A stretch of 64,000 bases of DNA from positions 124,001 through 188,000 of the forward strand of contig BQMF02000600.1 of the NCBI GenBank assembly GCA_027922465.2, read 5' to 3'. This document shows, piece by piece, positions 24,410-35,305 of the stretch. Source of the DNA: Turritopsis dohrnii (taxonomy: Eukaryota > Cnidaria > Hydrozoa > Anthoathecata > Oceaniidae). How positions within the stretch are numbered: position 1 is the first letter of the stretch; each line of letters starts with the position of its first letter. The notes beneath the pieces are model-generated. The model saw nothing but the letters and a program-made list of their open reading frames with translations, ran no database searches and was not told where the DNA came from. The position numbers and the translations under genes are program-made.

Positions 24410-26230
24410 TATAGCAGAGAGGGCAAACGAATATAAAATGAACCAAAGTAAGCCAAAGGGTATTGAGTGAACAAGAAAGTTTCATTTCATAAATCACAAT
24501 CAACAAGGGTTTTATACAACGTTAGGAGATTTATACCCTCTATGCACAGTTGCTTTGAATACGATAGGATTTAACCAATATGAAGGAGTGCGGAAAGAAT
24601 CTACCTTATTGGTTTTATCCATCCTATTTGATGACGCAATAACTTGTTTTTACAATCATCAACATTTTGTTGCGATTCAATTTTTAATCTTGGGGAGACA
24701 CTCTCATGTTTTGCAACACATTCTTAGAATGGTTTTGCAAATTAGGAGGGACCATGTCTCACTATATATGACGAAAATGATGAGATGAAAAGACCCTTGC
24801 CTGACAGGACAAAATCAACTCATCAAATATATTTATTAATTCTTATCATATCTTAGATCATTTTGATATTGTTTTCATTGATGCAAGTATTTTAAACACA
24901 CATATACGTAGTTGATAACGTCACCACGACTTATAAAATTACCAAAAATTTCAAACGTTTTCGTTTTACTTCTTTATAGCATGCTAGCATTTCTTCCTAG
25001 CTTTTTATGATCCGCAAGGTAGTTCAATTCGATATCTGAATTTTTGAGTTACTTTGGCCTCTTGTGACGTCATTTTTGGGACTTTGGAACAAAACATAAA
25101 AAATGACAGAATTGCCAAATTGTTAACCAAGTTATCTTGATCTTTCTTATAGAAATGTGTTAATTTGATCGAAACATTGCACGGAACCTACTGTGATCGG
25201 TGGTACGAACTGGGTTAGGTGTTGACAGATGATGGCCTGTAAAAACTTGAAGTTCATTTCTTTGGGTTCAAATCACTGTCATCGCCCACCCTATTTTGGA
25301 CAACAAAATTTTGATATTAAATCCTAATTGTTTTTTTTTTTTCAAAACTGGGAAAAAACTAGTTATTGATGACCTTCACATCTCAAGGTGACACCAAAAA
25401 TAATTAAAATAACAACGAAAGTTTCCAGGTTTCAAGTTGTTGGTGACAAATACATCATGCGCTGTGTGTATTAGGCCACACCAGCTGTTCTTCTTTATAA
25501 ACATCCGAATAGAGTTCAACAGTAGAGTTTTAGATTTCCATCACCAATAAAGCAGCATAATTCGTTCTATACAAATAAATGCGAAGACTCTGCTGGAATT
25601 TTTACATCTTGTGCTACCTTTTCGACATGCCAGCCCAATTCTTTGTTTCTTTCACATGACTATCAAAAACTAATTTTCTTTTGTTAGCTATAGAACACAT
25701 TCTGAAAAAATTGGTTCTTGAGTAAGATTGTTTTATTGCGACAAAACATTATTCCAGTCAAACCATAAGTAATCTTTGTCCCTTTTTCATGTCCTGCCCA
25801 ATTGGAAGTCTGGATATTTAATTTAAAGTTGAAAAATTCCTTTGTTGAGAGAACACATCATATCTGAATGCGCCATTTCCACCGGGCTTGTTGAAAAGTA
25901 ACTGTGGAGGAGTACTTTTCTATAGAAATATACACGCAATTTCAATGGAAATGCACTTCATCGCAGCGACTTTTTGGGGATTATTTTTCTTTATCTTTAT
26001 ATCTGGTTCAAATTTCAATAACAAAACAAACAGGTACATTAAATATTTTTAATATTTTTAATATTTTGTTTGTTAGCTTGGATCCAAAAATATTGTGTCA
26101 CATGAAGACACTCGCAACCAACAATATAAGTTTGTTTAATAATATTTTGATATATAAATACGATCACCACGCTATAAATAAAAAATAAATCAGTTTAAAG
26201 ATAGCAAAAAAAGTTGTTTTCAATTTTGAC
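24410..26230. other. Intergenic with one dispersed-repeat copy
   Basis: The only recognisable content is about 25905–25995, which shares CTATAGAAATATACACGCAATT-like sequence with 34415–34505 and, inverted, 3150–3255. No gene is supported. Confidence 0.4.
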
Positions 26231-26234
26231 AATG

Positions 26235-26673
26235 TCGTTTGTCAAGTCGTCGAGTCGTTTTAGATGTTAACTTGTGACGTCATTAATCGTTTCAGAAGTT
26301 AACGAGGTTCGCAATAAGTCGATATTCGAGTGGTCGAGTCGTTTTAGATGAACACTCGTTTTTCAATTACAAGCGTTTTAGGAGTTGGGATCGGTAGGGT
26401 CAGCTTGTCTAAGTCACTGTTAGCTCTTACACGAAGTGTTGAGAAACTGACTTAGAAAAACTGGTAATGAAGTTGCCCCGCCTCATTTTTTAAACCGACT
26501 AAACATATCTAAAACGGCTTATCTTTCAATTACACAGCGTCTAGAAAAACGAGTGGCCATCTAAAACGACTCAACGATTTGAATTTCGACTTATTTTTAC
26601 TTGCGTTTACCTCTAAAAAGATTATTGATGCTAAGAGTCAACATCTAAAACGACTCGACGACTTGATAAACGA
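26235..26673. repeat. Long foldback element (~439 bp) rich in GAGTCGTTTTAGATG
   Basis: The ends TCGTTTGTCAAGTCGTCGAG and CTCGACGACTTGATAAACGA are inverted copies. The arms of about 150–200 bp contain several GAGTCGTTTTAGATG blocks on the left and CATCTAAAACGACTC blocks on the right, plus CTCGTTTTTCAATTAC near the centre. It is non-coding and behaves like a foldback transposon or MITE. Confidence 0.8.
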
Positions 26674-26689
26674 GATTTTGGCGCCGAAT

Positions 26690-27900
26690 TAACTTCATAT
26701 TTGTGTTGTTTTAGTCGATAAAGAGATGTCAGCATGCCTACTTAACATAACTTGCAGTTTGAACGATGGTAACGCCATGTTGACTTTTCCCAACGATAAC
26801 GTTGCATGGATCTTCAAGTTTACCCAAATTGTTTCCAAATTTCTCCGACATCTTCTCTCAATATTGTTCAGTTTTTTTTAAGTAGGTTAAATTTTCAATT
26901 TCTGAAGTTTTCAGTCAAATTATTTCTTTCATCCAATAACAAAGGCATATCAAAAATACAAACTTCATGTTAAGATAGGATTGAAAATTTCATTTTCTTT
27001 TTTCTGGAATTCTAAGCACCAACTGGTGGCAAGTTATTTGCCTGCAAAGTCAGGAGCACTAAAGGATTAAAAAATTAGAAAATTTAAATTGATGGAAAAT
27101 TCCATCGCTGATAACTTTTAATGCTGAAATGCTGTCACAGTCAAATTTAACACAGGAATGGCTAAGTTTGTTATGTAACTATCAAGCTGGTTAAAAACTA
27201 TTAAAGAGCTCATTTGGATCAAGTATTCCAAAAATTACAAGAAATAGTTGTTTTGAATACCAAATCCTTCCACTTCTGTAAAAGCATTCTGAAAACCAAA
27301 TTGAGACAAAACATATAGAATAGGTCTAAACCATACCACGTTAAGCAACCTAGGATCACATTATTCCACAAGATGTTGGACAGCTTTAATTGCTTCTGAA
27401 AAGGTGTTGCAAGCTATAATTACATAGGAGAATTGTTTATCTCTCTTTAATCATCAAGAGGGTTCTGATTTGATTTTGATAGAAAATTTAGATTTCTTGG
27501 AGCCTCAAGTGATGAGATATTTCAATAAAAATAAAAATAAAGGGTTTAAATCTGGAATTGTGGATCTTTTTGAACTTGGAATTGTGGATCTTTTAATGCT
27601 TCAAATTTTGTAATTCTAACCATGCTATATGATACCAAAAGGGTATCCTTTACTAAAGAGTAAATCTTAATGAGACAGGAGGAGCATTAATTGAAGAAAA
27701 ATTCCACCAAAGTTTTATCATTTTCCAGACTACAACTTTTCCTCATTAAAAGTTTTAAGGTACTGCGATTCTTTGTTTGGAATATATCATTCCAGGAGAG
27801 CTCTTTTTACTAGTTCATGTTGTACAATATTTACAATATTTCAGTTCATATTTATATAGAAAATAATGTTCATTTCTTAATTAGACAATGTAACATCCTG
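26690..27900. other. Intergenic, nothing recognised
   Basis: AT-rich sequence with a minor internal duplication (GAATTGTGGATCTTTT twice near 27555–27593). The LINE begins shortly before 27960, but its exact 5' end is not visible. Confidence 0.4.
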
Positions 27901-27959
27901 TTCCTTTTATCTTCAGAAGCATAGAAAAACGTATCAGTATCTCTCTTGATCGAGACAAC

Positions 27960-28376
27960 ATGGCGGAAAGACGTGTAACACGATCTAAGAACAAAAAGTT
28001 TAATCAACTCGCAGAAAATGCTTCAAAAGATTGTGAAGAGAGGCTGACTTTCATACCAAATAAGTTAGATAATATATCGCTATTGGATTCAACAGAACTG
28101 GAAATCAAGTTGAATGAAAATATGTTTTTACAGTTGGATAAAGATGTCGACAGTAAGTTAGAATCAGTTAAGACCGATATATTGGCATACTTTAAAAATG
28201 AAATGACATTATTTAAAGAATGTTGTGTTAAGCAAGATCACATGATAACTGAAGCACAAAATGAAAATAAATTTCTAAGGGAACAGTTAAAAGAGTTGAC
28301 GAATTTGCTGGATGTTATAGTTTCCCTGATTAAGCGTCAAGATTTCCACAATAGATCAGTTTCAAAAATAGTGTGA
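27960..28376 (+). CDS. LINE ORF1 N-terminal part (coiled coil), truncated by insertion
   Basis: It begins ATG with MAERRVTRSKNKKF, a basic N-terminus seen in many CR1-like ORF1 proteins. An acidic helical region and a Leu-rich coiled coil follow (NENKFLREQLKELTNLLDVI…). The frame stops at TGA where the repeat-bearing insertion begins. ORF1 proteins bind element RNA and multimerise through such coiled coils. Connection to the esterase part at 29975 is inferred from order and family architecture. Confidence 0.6.
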   Translation: MAERRVTRSKNKKFNQLAENASKDCEERLTFIPNKLDNISLLDSTELEIKLNENMFLQLDKDVDSKLESVKTDILAYFKNEMTLFKECCVKQDHMITEAQNENKFLREQLKELTNLLDVIVSLIKRQDFHNRSVSKIV

Positions 28377-29982
28377 CATAAAAAAAAAGTCAAAAATAGC
28401 ACTTTTGACTTTGAATGTGCCTAATTTAGACTTACTTTATTGTATCCTTCTGAAAGTTTGCACGAGCTTAGTATTACACTAGACAAATCACCTAGTAAGT
28501 TCAAAAACCTGTATTTGTGACATTTTTAGACTTACTTTATAAATAATGAGGGTAACTGAAAAGTAAGTCTATTTTGGTCACATCACAGTTTTTGGGGATG
28601 AAAATCATCAAATAATAATTTTCAATGATCCTCTCAACAGGAAAAATGACGAGGTGACCAAATTTCAAAGCGCTTAAGTGACATTTTTAGACTTACTTTT
28701 TAGCTAATTTAACTTAACTGTGTTATGTTAGTAGTCAAAAGATTGAGAATTAAACAACTTAGAATATTAGTTTCAGCACAGTGATGATGCCTAAAGTCAA
28801 TTAGATACGTATTCAAAGTAATTTTTCCTCAAGTGACCTTTTTAGACTTACTTTAACGAATAAATTTTAACAAAACCAAGTACTAATAAATAATTTAAAT
28901 ATATATATAAACTTTCTTCTGTTAAACTCTAAGGATAAAGAAATATCTCATGGAAAATTTGATATAGATTGATAAGAAACTAAGCGTGACTTTTTTAGAC
29001 TTACTTTATCGACCAATAATACATCACAAAGCGAGTTGGACAAAGGTGCTAAAGATGATAATGATGTTCTTCTATTACAGCTTTGCAATGTATTCACAAC
29101 TAAATAGCAATGGAATGTCTTCATTGCTAATCATCAGAGTAAGTCTAAAATTGTCACCTCATTCAAACTTTATCTTTACCTAAAATTTCTTTTGATGTTA
29201 ACTTGATATATCTGAAGATGACATATAAGGAAATCTTATAGAATAGATAAGGGCTTCAGCTTTAAGTTCTAATCAGATATGAGTAAGTCTAAAGATGTCA
29301 CCCATAGATTAGAAAAGTAAGTCTAATTTTGTCACGTTACCAGTTCATTAAGTCCATTTTTAAAAGTTTTCTGTATAGAATATGTAACCCTAAATCACCA
29401 AGAAGTCTGAATTTATGGCTAATTACGATTTATAAAGAAGTGTTGTCCAGAAAGAATAAATTAATTTTTGACAAAGTGTCTTTTGAAAATCTCAAAGTAA
29501 GTCTAAAAAAGTCACCTTAAAGTATTTGAAACCCATCTGAAATAGAAGTTAATATGATTTACACGAATAATTCATATTGTTATTTTGGATTAAAAATATT
29601 ACTTATTAATTTCTACTAATTACAATTCAGTAAGTCTAAAAAAGTCACCATATTAATCTTAAAGTAAGTCTAATTTTGTCACAGAGTCAAAGTATAGCCT
29701 TTTCTGGACATATTTCCAAAATTTGACAGTCTTAGCATTAGCCAATATTCACTGATGGTTGTTTGAATATTACAAGTAAAGTAAGTCTAATCTTAAAGTA
29801 AGTCTAAAAAAGTCACCTAACATCTATGGAGATAACTATTGCAAAAGTTAGTCTATTTTTATGGTTCCTTTGGAACTTTGTTCATCAAAGGTAAACCAAC
29901 AGCTCAAAGCGAAAAAAAACAAAGTAAGTCTAAATTTGTCACTTGTACAGCTGTCCAAAGTTCAAACATAGAAAATGTCACA
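28372..29982. mobile_element. 1.6-kb insertion carrying an array of AAAGTAAGTCTAAAWWWGTCACC motifs
   Basis: About 16 copies of a 22–23-bp motif. Reverse-orientation copies (GTGAC…TTTAGACTTACTTT) start near 28418, 28516, 28677, 28831 and 28984. Forward copies (AAAGTAAGTCT…GTCAC) start near 28558, 29136, 29280, 29313, 29494, 29628, 29660, 29778 (partial), 29796, 29843 (degenerate) and 29920. Spacers are unique, 10–180 bp long. The boundaries TGTGACAT (28372–28379) and ATGTCACA (29975–29982) are perfect 8-bp inverses, though the right end could instead be at 29942. No coding frame is convincing. The layout resembles subterminal repeats of a DNA transposon; its class is unknown. Confidence 0.7.
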
Positions 29983-30838
29983 AAACCCCCTTTCATTTTT
30001 GAAACTGAACAATAACAAAATCTCTCACACAGAAAACACATCGCTTGTTAACAATATCGAAGCTACATGCGTTAATCATCAACACAAAGAACCGATTAGT
30101 AACAACACATCAATTAGTGATGACAATGTACTCATAAATTCGACAAGACAATTGAGTATTGATAAACAGTTGAAAGACATTAGAGAGTCATATAATAAAA
30201 AATACCAGAAGCACAAAATACTTCAACATGAATCATTAAAAAAACGTTTAGAGAGACTAGCAAACTACCCCATTGATGAAAGCTCGTTAGAAAGCAATAA
30301 AACGAACTCATTGAACAATCGAACTATCTCAAAGAAACCCGTTACTTATGTCCTTGGAGATAGTATGCTGAAACATGTTAATGGTTGGAAAATCAGTGAG
30401 ACATTGAATAACACCCAGAAAGTTATAGTGAAGTCTTTTTCTGGAGCTAAAATATCGTGCATGGAACAATACGTGAAACCAACGCTTAGAGAAAAGCCTG
30501 ACTATTTAATACTCCATTGTGGAACTAATAATTTATGTCAAAATGAAGGACCGATCGGAACAGCCAAATCAATTATTGATCTCGCTATTGCATGTTCTTC
30601 GGATCACACCACCGTAAAAGTGTCTTCGATTGTACCAAGAGGCGATCATTTATCGAAAAAGGCTAGAGAAGTCAACAAAGTCGTACAGAAGTTATGCGAA
30701 GACCGAAATATCTGTTTTATTAGTCACGAAAATGTGAACCCTCCAATGCATCTGAATGGAAGTAAGCTACATACTAACAAAAAAGGTACAAAACTTCTTC
30801 TCAGAAATTTTTTACGTTCTATTGAAAAGCAATGCTGA
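29975..30838 (+). CDS. LINE ORF1 esterase (SGNH/GDSL-type) domain
   Basis: After a Lys-rich helical stretch (YNKKYQKHKILQHESLKK), a SGNH hydrolase-like domain occupies roughly residues 120–285. Visible blocks are VTYVLGDSML (nucleophile Ser block), FSGAKISC, YLILHCGTNNL (Asn block), SSIVPRGD and a C-terminal MHLNGSKLHTNKKG (His block). Esterase domains in ORF1 are known from CR1 elements and are thought to help membrane or RNP handling. The ATG used is the first in frame after a TAG. It may be only an internal Met of the original ORF1, since the insertion end lies exactly here. Confidence 0.75.
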   Translation: MSQNPLSFLKLNNNKISHTENTSLVNNIEATCVNHQHKEPISNNTSISDDNVLINSTRQLSIDKQLKDIRESYNKKYQKHKILQHESLKKRLERLANYPIDESSLESNKTNSLNNRTISKKPVTYVLGDSMLKHVNGWKISETLNNTQKVIVKSFSGAKISCMEQYVKPTLREKPDYLILHCGTNNLCQNEGPIGTAKSIIDLAIACSSDHTTVKVSSIVPRGDHLSKKAREVNKVVQKLCEDRNICFISHENVNPPMHLNGSKLHTNKKGTKLLLRNFLRSIEKQC

Positions 30839-30907
30839 CAAGCTGAACAGCAGGTAGATTTTTCCCTAGATGAAATAATCCCTTCTGATTCGGACTGTCA
30901 GGCAGAT

Positions 30908-32056
30908 ATGTGCACAAATACTGATCCAAACGATTCCAACCCTGCGAAATCCACTTCAAAAGAGGTCTTAATAAACAAAAACGAGAATATGTCTAATGAT
31001 GAGACTGACATTTATAAAACTCTTCAAAATTTTCGAATTAAACATCTTAATAGGGTTATTATTGGTCAACTCAATATCAACTCGTTAAGAAACAAATTTG
31101 AACAGCTCTCATCAATAATAAATGAAAATTTAGACATACTCTTGATCTCTGAAACTAAACTCGACAGTAGTTTTCCGGAAAATCAGTTTCATATGAGAGG
31201 TCTTAGTAAGCCTTTCAGATTAGACAGAGACGCGAGTGGAGGGGGCCTGCTTTTATATGTCCGTGAGGATATTCCCTGCAAACTCTTGAAATGCAAATTT
31301 CAAGAATCAGCTGAATATCTACTTGTTGAAATAAACCTACGTAAAAAGAAGTGGCTTCTTTGCTGTTCGTATAACCCGAAACGATCTTTGATTGAGAGTC
31401 ATCTTAAGGTTCTCGCAGATGAATTGGACCTAAATTCTGGAAGCTATGATAATATCCTCCTTTTCGGAGACTTTAATGCCGAAACCTCTCTCCCTGTTTT
31501 TGGCGAATTTAACCAACTGTATGCTTTGCATAACATTGTAAAGGACAAAACATGCTTTAAAAATCCAGATAATCCATCATGTATTGACCTATTTGTTACA
31601 AACAGTCCACTGAGTATTCAGGACACACATACGGTAGAAACGGGCCTTTCAGATTTCCATAAGCTAGTCCTAACGGTTATGAAAACGCATTTTACCAAAT
31701 GTGGTTCGAATAAAGTCTATTACAGAAACCATAAAAATTACTGTAATGAAAAATTTCGATGGGAGTTAATGGGAAAACTTGATATCAAAGACTTTCTTGG
31801 CACAGACATGGAGAAAACCGTTGAAAAGGTTTTAAATGTTTTGGACAATCATGCCCCTAGAAAATGCAAATACGTACGAGGTAATAATGCTCCTTTCATG
31901 AACAAACAAATGAAAAAAGCTATTATGAATAGGTCGAGACTAAAAAATAGATACCTTAGATGCAAGACTGATCTAAGCTGGGTTGAATACAAGAAACAGC
32001 GCAATAAGTGCGTCAATGTTCTCAGGAAAACGAAACGGGACTACTATAATAATTAA
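30908..32056 (+). pseudogene. LINE ORF2 5' part: APE-type endonuclease
   Basis: The AP-endonuclease-like fold is readable: IGQLNINSLRNKFEQL (start of domain), LLISETKLDSSFP (catalytic Glu), GGGLLLYVRE, LLFGDFNAE (Asp/Asn block), SCIDLFVTN and the terminal SDFHKLVL with the catalytic D-H pair. This enzyme nicks target DNA for target-primed reverse transcription. The frame is lost near 32050 after RKTKRDYYNN, and homology continues in another frame, so ORF2 is interrupted. Confidence 0.85.
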
Positions 32057-33926
32057 TATAAAAAGTATAACAGACACTAAAAAATTTTGGAAAACCATTA
32101 AACCTCTTTTTTCGGATAAAGCTCTGATAAAAGAAAACTTTACACTTGTGGAAAATGGTGAGATTGTGCGCAATGAAAGAGATGTTGCCAATAAATTTAA
32201 TGTTTGTTTTACAAGTATTGTGCCTAATCTAGGAATTTCTTTGAATGAAAAGCTTCTTACAGAGGATTGCGAAGGAGCCCATGACGAAATTTCTAAAATT
32301 ATTTCAAAATACCAAAACCACCCTAGCATAAAGAAAATAAAAGAATTTCATTCAACGGGCGAAACGTTTTCTTTCAAACATACTTCCTTAGAGAAAATTC
32401 GAAAAGCAATAGAGAGGTTAGATCCGCAAAAGGCTTCACAGGATTCTGATATACCTACAAAACTGATAAAAGAAAACTGTGATATTTTTGATAGTGTCTT
32501 GTTAAACAGTGTCAATTTTATGTATGATATGTGTAATTTTCCACCCAGACTAAAACCTAGTAATGTCACTCCTGCTTTCAAAAAAGGTGACAGATCAAAT
32601 GTTCAAAATTATCGACCTGTGAGCATTTTGCCTAATTTATCGAAGATTCACGAGGGGAGCATGCACGAACAACTTGAAGATTATTTCAATTTGCTTTTCT
32701 CGAAATATCAATGTGGGTTCAGAAAAGGCTTTAATACTCAGCATTGTTTATTAGCAATGCTTGAAAAATGTAAGAAAAGCCTTGATAATAAGGGACATTA
32801 CGCAGCCCTACTAACAGATTTATCCAAAGCTTTTGACGTGTTAAATCACGATTTGTTAATCGCAAAGCTTCATGCCTATGGATGTGACACTAAATCATTG
32901 AAACTATTGCGTAGTTACCTTAAGGGAAGAAAACAAAGAGTGAAAATAAACTTCGCTTACAGTGATTGGATAGAGGTAGAAAGCGGAGTACCACAAGGAT
33001 CAATTTTAGGTCCTCTCCTTTTCAATATTTTTCTTGCAGATTTGTTTCTTTGCACTGATAAGGTAGACATAGCAAGCTACGCTGACGACAATACACCATG
33101 TATTTGCGGTAAAAATGACACAGATATTTTTCAAAAGTTAGAAAAAACAGCTGATGTCATATCCCAGTGGTGTTTAGATAATGGCATGAAATTTAACTCT
33201 GATAAATGCAGCTTTTTATCAAACGCAAATGAAGATGCGTCTCTTCTTGTTAAAGACAGCTTGATTCGTAACAGTGATTCTCAAAAGTTATTGGGAGTCA
33301 CAATCGACAAAAAGTTAAATTTTGAGAAACATGTTTCTAATCTTTGTGATGCAGCTTCACGGAAATTACACGCACTTAGTAGAGTTGCTCCCTATATGGA
33401 CCTTGAGAAAAAGCAATTACTCATGACCTCGTACGTTTCTTCCCAGTTCAGCTAGTGCCCCTTGATTTGGATGAATCACAGCAGAGGTCTAAATAACCGA
33501 ATTAATAGGATCCAAGAAAGGTCATTGAGGATTATCTATAACGATTTTGAAACTAATTTTCAAGAACTGTTGCAAAGAAATAATTCTGTAACAATACATC
33601 ATAAAAACCTTCAATTTTTAGCTACTGAAGTGTACAAGGCTAAAAAAGGCCTTTCTCCTGAAATCGTTACAGAGATTTTTGACTTTCGTGTTCCCACTTA
33701 CGAGTTAAGAGGAACCCGCGAGAATAATAACATTAATCCAAAAACTGTTCAGTGGGGAACAGAAACCGTATCATACTTAGCCCCTAAAATATGGTCTTTA
33801 GTGCCATTAGAAATACAGGAATCCTCTAGTATCAATGAATTTAAGCAGAAAATCAAAAATTGGGTACCGACAAACTGTCCCTGCAGGTTATGCAAAACAT
33901 ACATCCAAAACGTGGGATATGTCTAG
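32040..33926 (+). pseudogene. LINE ORF2 reverse transcriptase and C-terminal domain, one in-frame stop
   Basis: Continues ORF2 after the frameshift. RT motifs are present in order: YRPVSILPNLSKIHE, QCGFRKGFNTQHCL, LLTDLSKAFDVLNHD (first catalytic Asp), SGVPQGSILGPLLFNIF and SYADDNTPC (YADD at 33078–33089). TAG at 33453–33455 breaks the frame. The same frame resumes at 33456, runs through the post-RT region and ends at the NCPCRLCKTYIQNVGYV motif. All catalytic residues are intact. Only one stop and one frameshift disable it, suggesting recent insertion. Confidence 0.88.
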
Positions 33927-34189
33927 CTTCAGAAACCTTTCCATGTGGTCTAATATCTGCCTGCTGTTTTTATTAATATTTATTGTTGTATATATTTTAA
34001 GTATTGTGTATTTTAATCATTATTATTCATTATTATTATTTTTATTGCTATTTTAACCGACTGTTGACTTCAATTAGCATTATTGCTATTTTATTTTCTA
34101 AGGAGTTTATTTTAGTTTTATTGTATATATACCACTTTTGTCAACATTAAAGAAAGAATAAATAAATAAAATAAAATCTCTTTCATTAC

Positions 34190-35300
34190 ATGGAAGTTTC
34201 CATCCGCTTATGCTCTTATTTGATATGAGACTGATTTTTGAAGTTAATTAATTATTCCAGGTACATAAACAACGTGTTTTACAAACATATTGCAATAAAT
34301 TTACACAATACTTAGTAAAAATCTATATTAGACTTGATCGCAAATTCTGCTGGAATAAATAATCCAAAAGTGCTGGTAATACACTTTTTCCGACCCATCC
34401 GGCACATTTGTTAAAAAATTTCCATAGAAAATACACACAAATTCAATAAAAATGCTCTCCGTCACGGTGACTTTTTGACGATTTTGGCCGCTGGGGAAGT
34501 TCTGTTTAAACGCTGAATTATGGTCGAGTTATCGTATCTAACCTCGTTTTACACAATTCATTGTTTCACGAATTTCATTACCTTATAATAACTTAATGAT
34601 AGTCTTAATTATTCTCAATCCTCTTTATAATAGTTAGGAATAATTTGAATATTAAGGTGAAGTTAAACACTATAAGCAGAAATTTAGGAAAGGTCTACTT
34701 TACAGAACCACGGTGAGAATCGTTGTTTTTCCGGATATCTTTTGCTCAAGATAAACTTTTATGAAAGTTCTCCCAGTTGCTAGACACCACTATTTACCCT
34801 AAAACTATCGATGCTTTGTATTGCATGGGTGCAAGGCCGTCAAAATTCATCATGTCCAATATTTTTTTGACATAGAAGTCGAAGTTAAGCAGTTTGTCCG
34901 TCCGATACATCTTTTTGTAGGCGGCTTTCGTTATTCGTCAAGAAATCATTAAATAAACAGTTTTAACTGCCTGACGGAATTTTCTGGTGCGTATTAAGTT
35001 AATCTGCCCTTTTAGAGGAATACCCCCTAGTGTAAAAGCAGCTTTAAGATGAGGAAATTCATATGTTGCAACTCCTTTGACAATAAGGTTTTGTTTCACT
35101 CTCATGAAAATAAAAACTCTTTAAACATGTTTCAAAACATTAGAACGTGCACAGAAATAAGAAGTAACTTGAACAAGATAATATTACTGTGTCATGAAAG
35201 TTTAAATTTCCATGCAATGTTTTTATCTAGTTATAGACGATCGCTTAGCTTTACAGAAGGGCTTGTTATCATTCATTGGCTTATAGTTCAGGGATTGTCG
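34190..35300. other. Intergenic, one dispersed repeat copy
   Basis: About 34415–34505 is the third copy of the CTATAGAAATATACAC-type repeat. The remainder is the 5' flank of the transporter gene. No TATA box is clear and no upstream coding exon could be supported. Confidence 0.4.
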
Positions 35301-35305
35301 CCATC

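Larger units (their letters stand above)
27900..34185 (+). mobile_element. Near-complete CR1-like non-LTR retrotransposon with an internal insertion
   Basis: In order: N-terminal coiled-coil part of ORF1 (27960–28376), a 1.6-kb repeat-bearing insertion (about 28372–29982), the esterase part of ORF1 (29975–30838), and ORF2 endonuclease–RT–C-terminal domain (30908–33926). A 3' UTR follows, ending in an AATAAATAAATAAAATAAAAT-type tail at about 34157–34178. ORF2 carries one frameshift near 32050 and one in-frame TAG, so this copy is dead but recent. Target-site duplications were not resolved. Confidence 0.88.

Noticed and set aside
24217..24506. Two periodic minus frames
   Set aside because: Arise from the 18-bp tandem repeat, whose length is a multiple of three.
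25904..26188. 94-residue frame
   Set aside because: Overlaps the dispersed repeat at 25905–25995 and has no domain or conserved frame in the other copies.
28372..29982. CRISPR-like array
   Set aside because: Repeats are spaced irregularly (10–180 bp), occur in both orientations and sit in animal DNA next to LINE ORFs. No cas genes are present.
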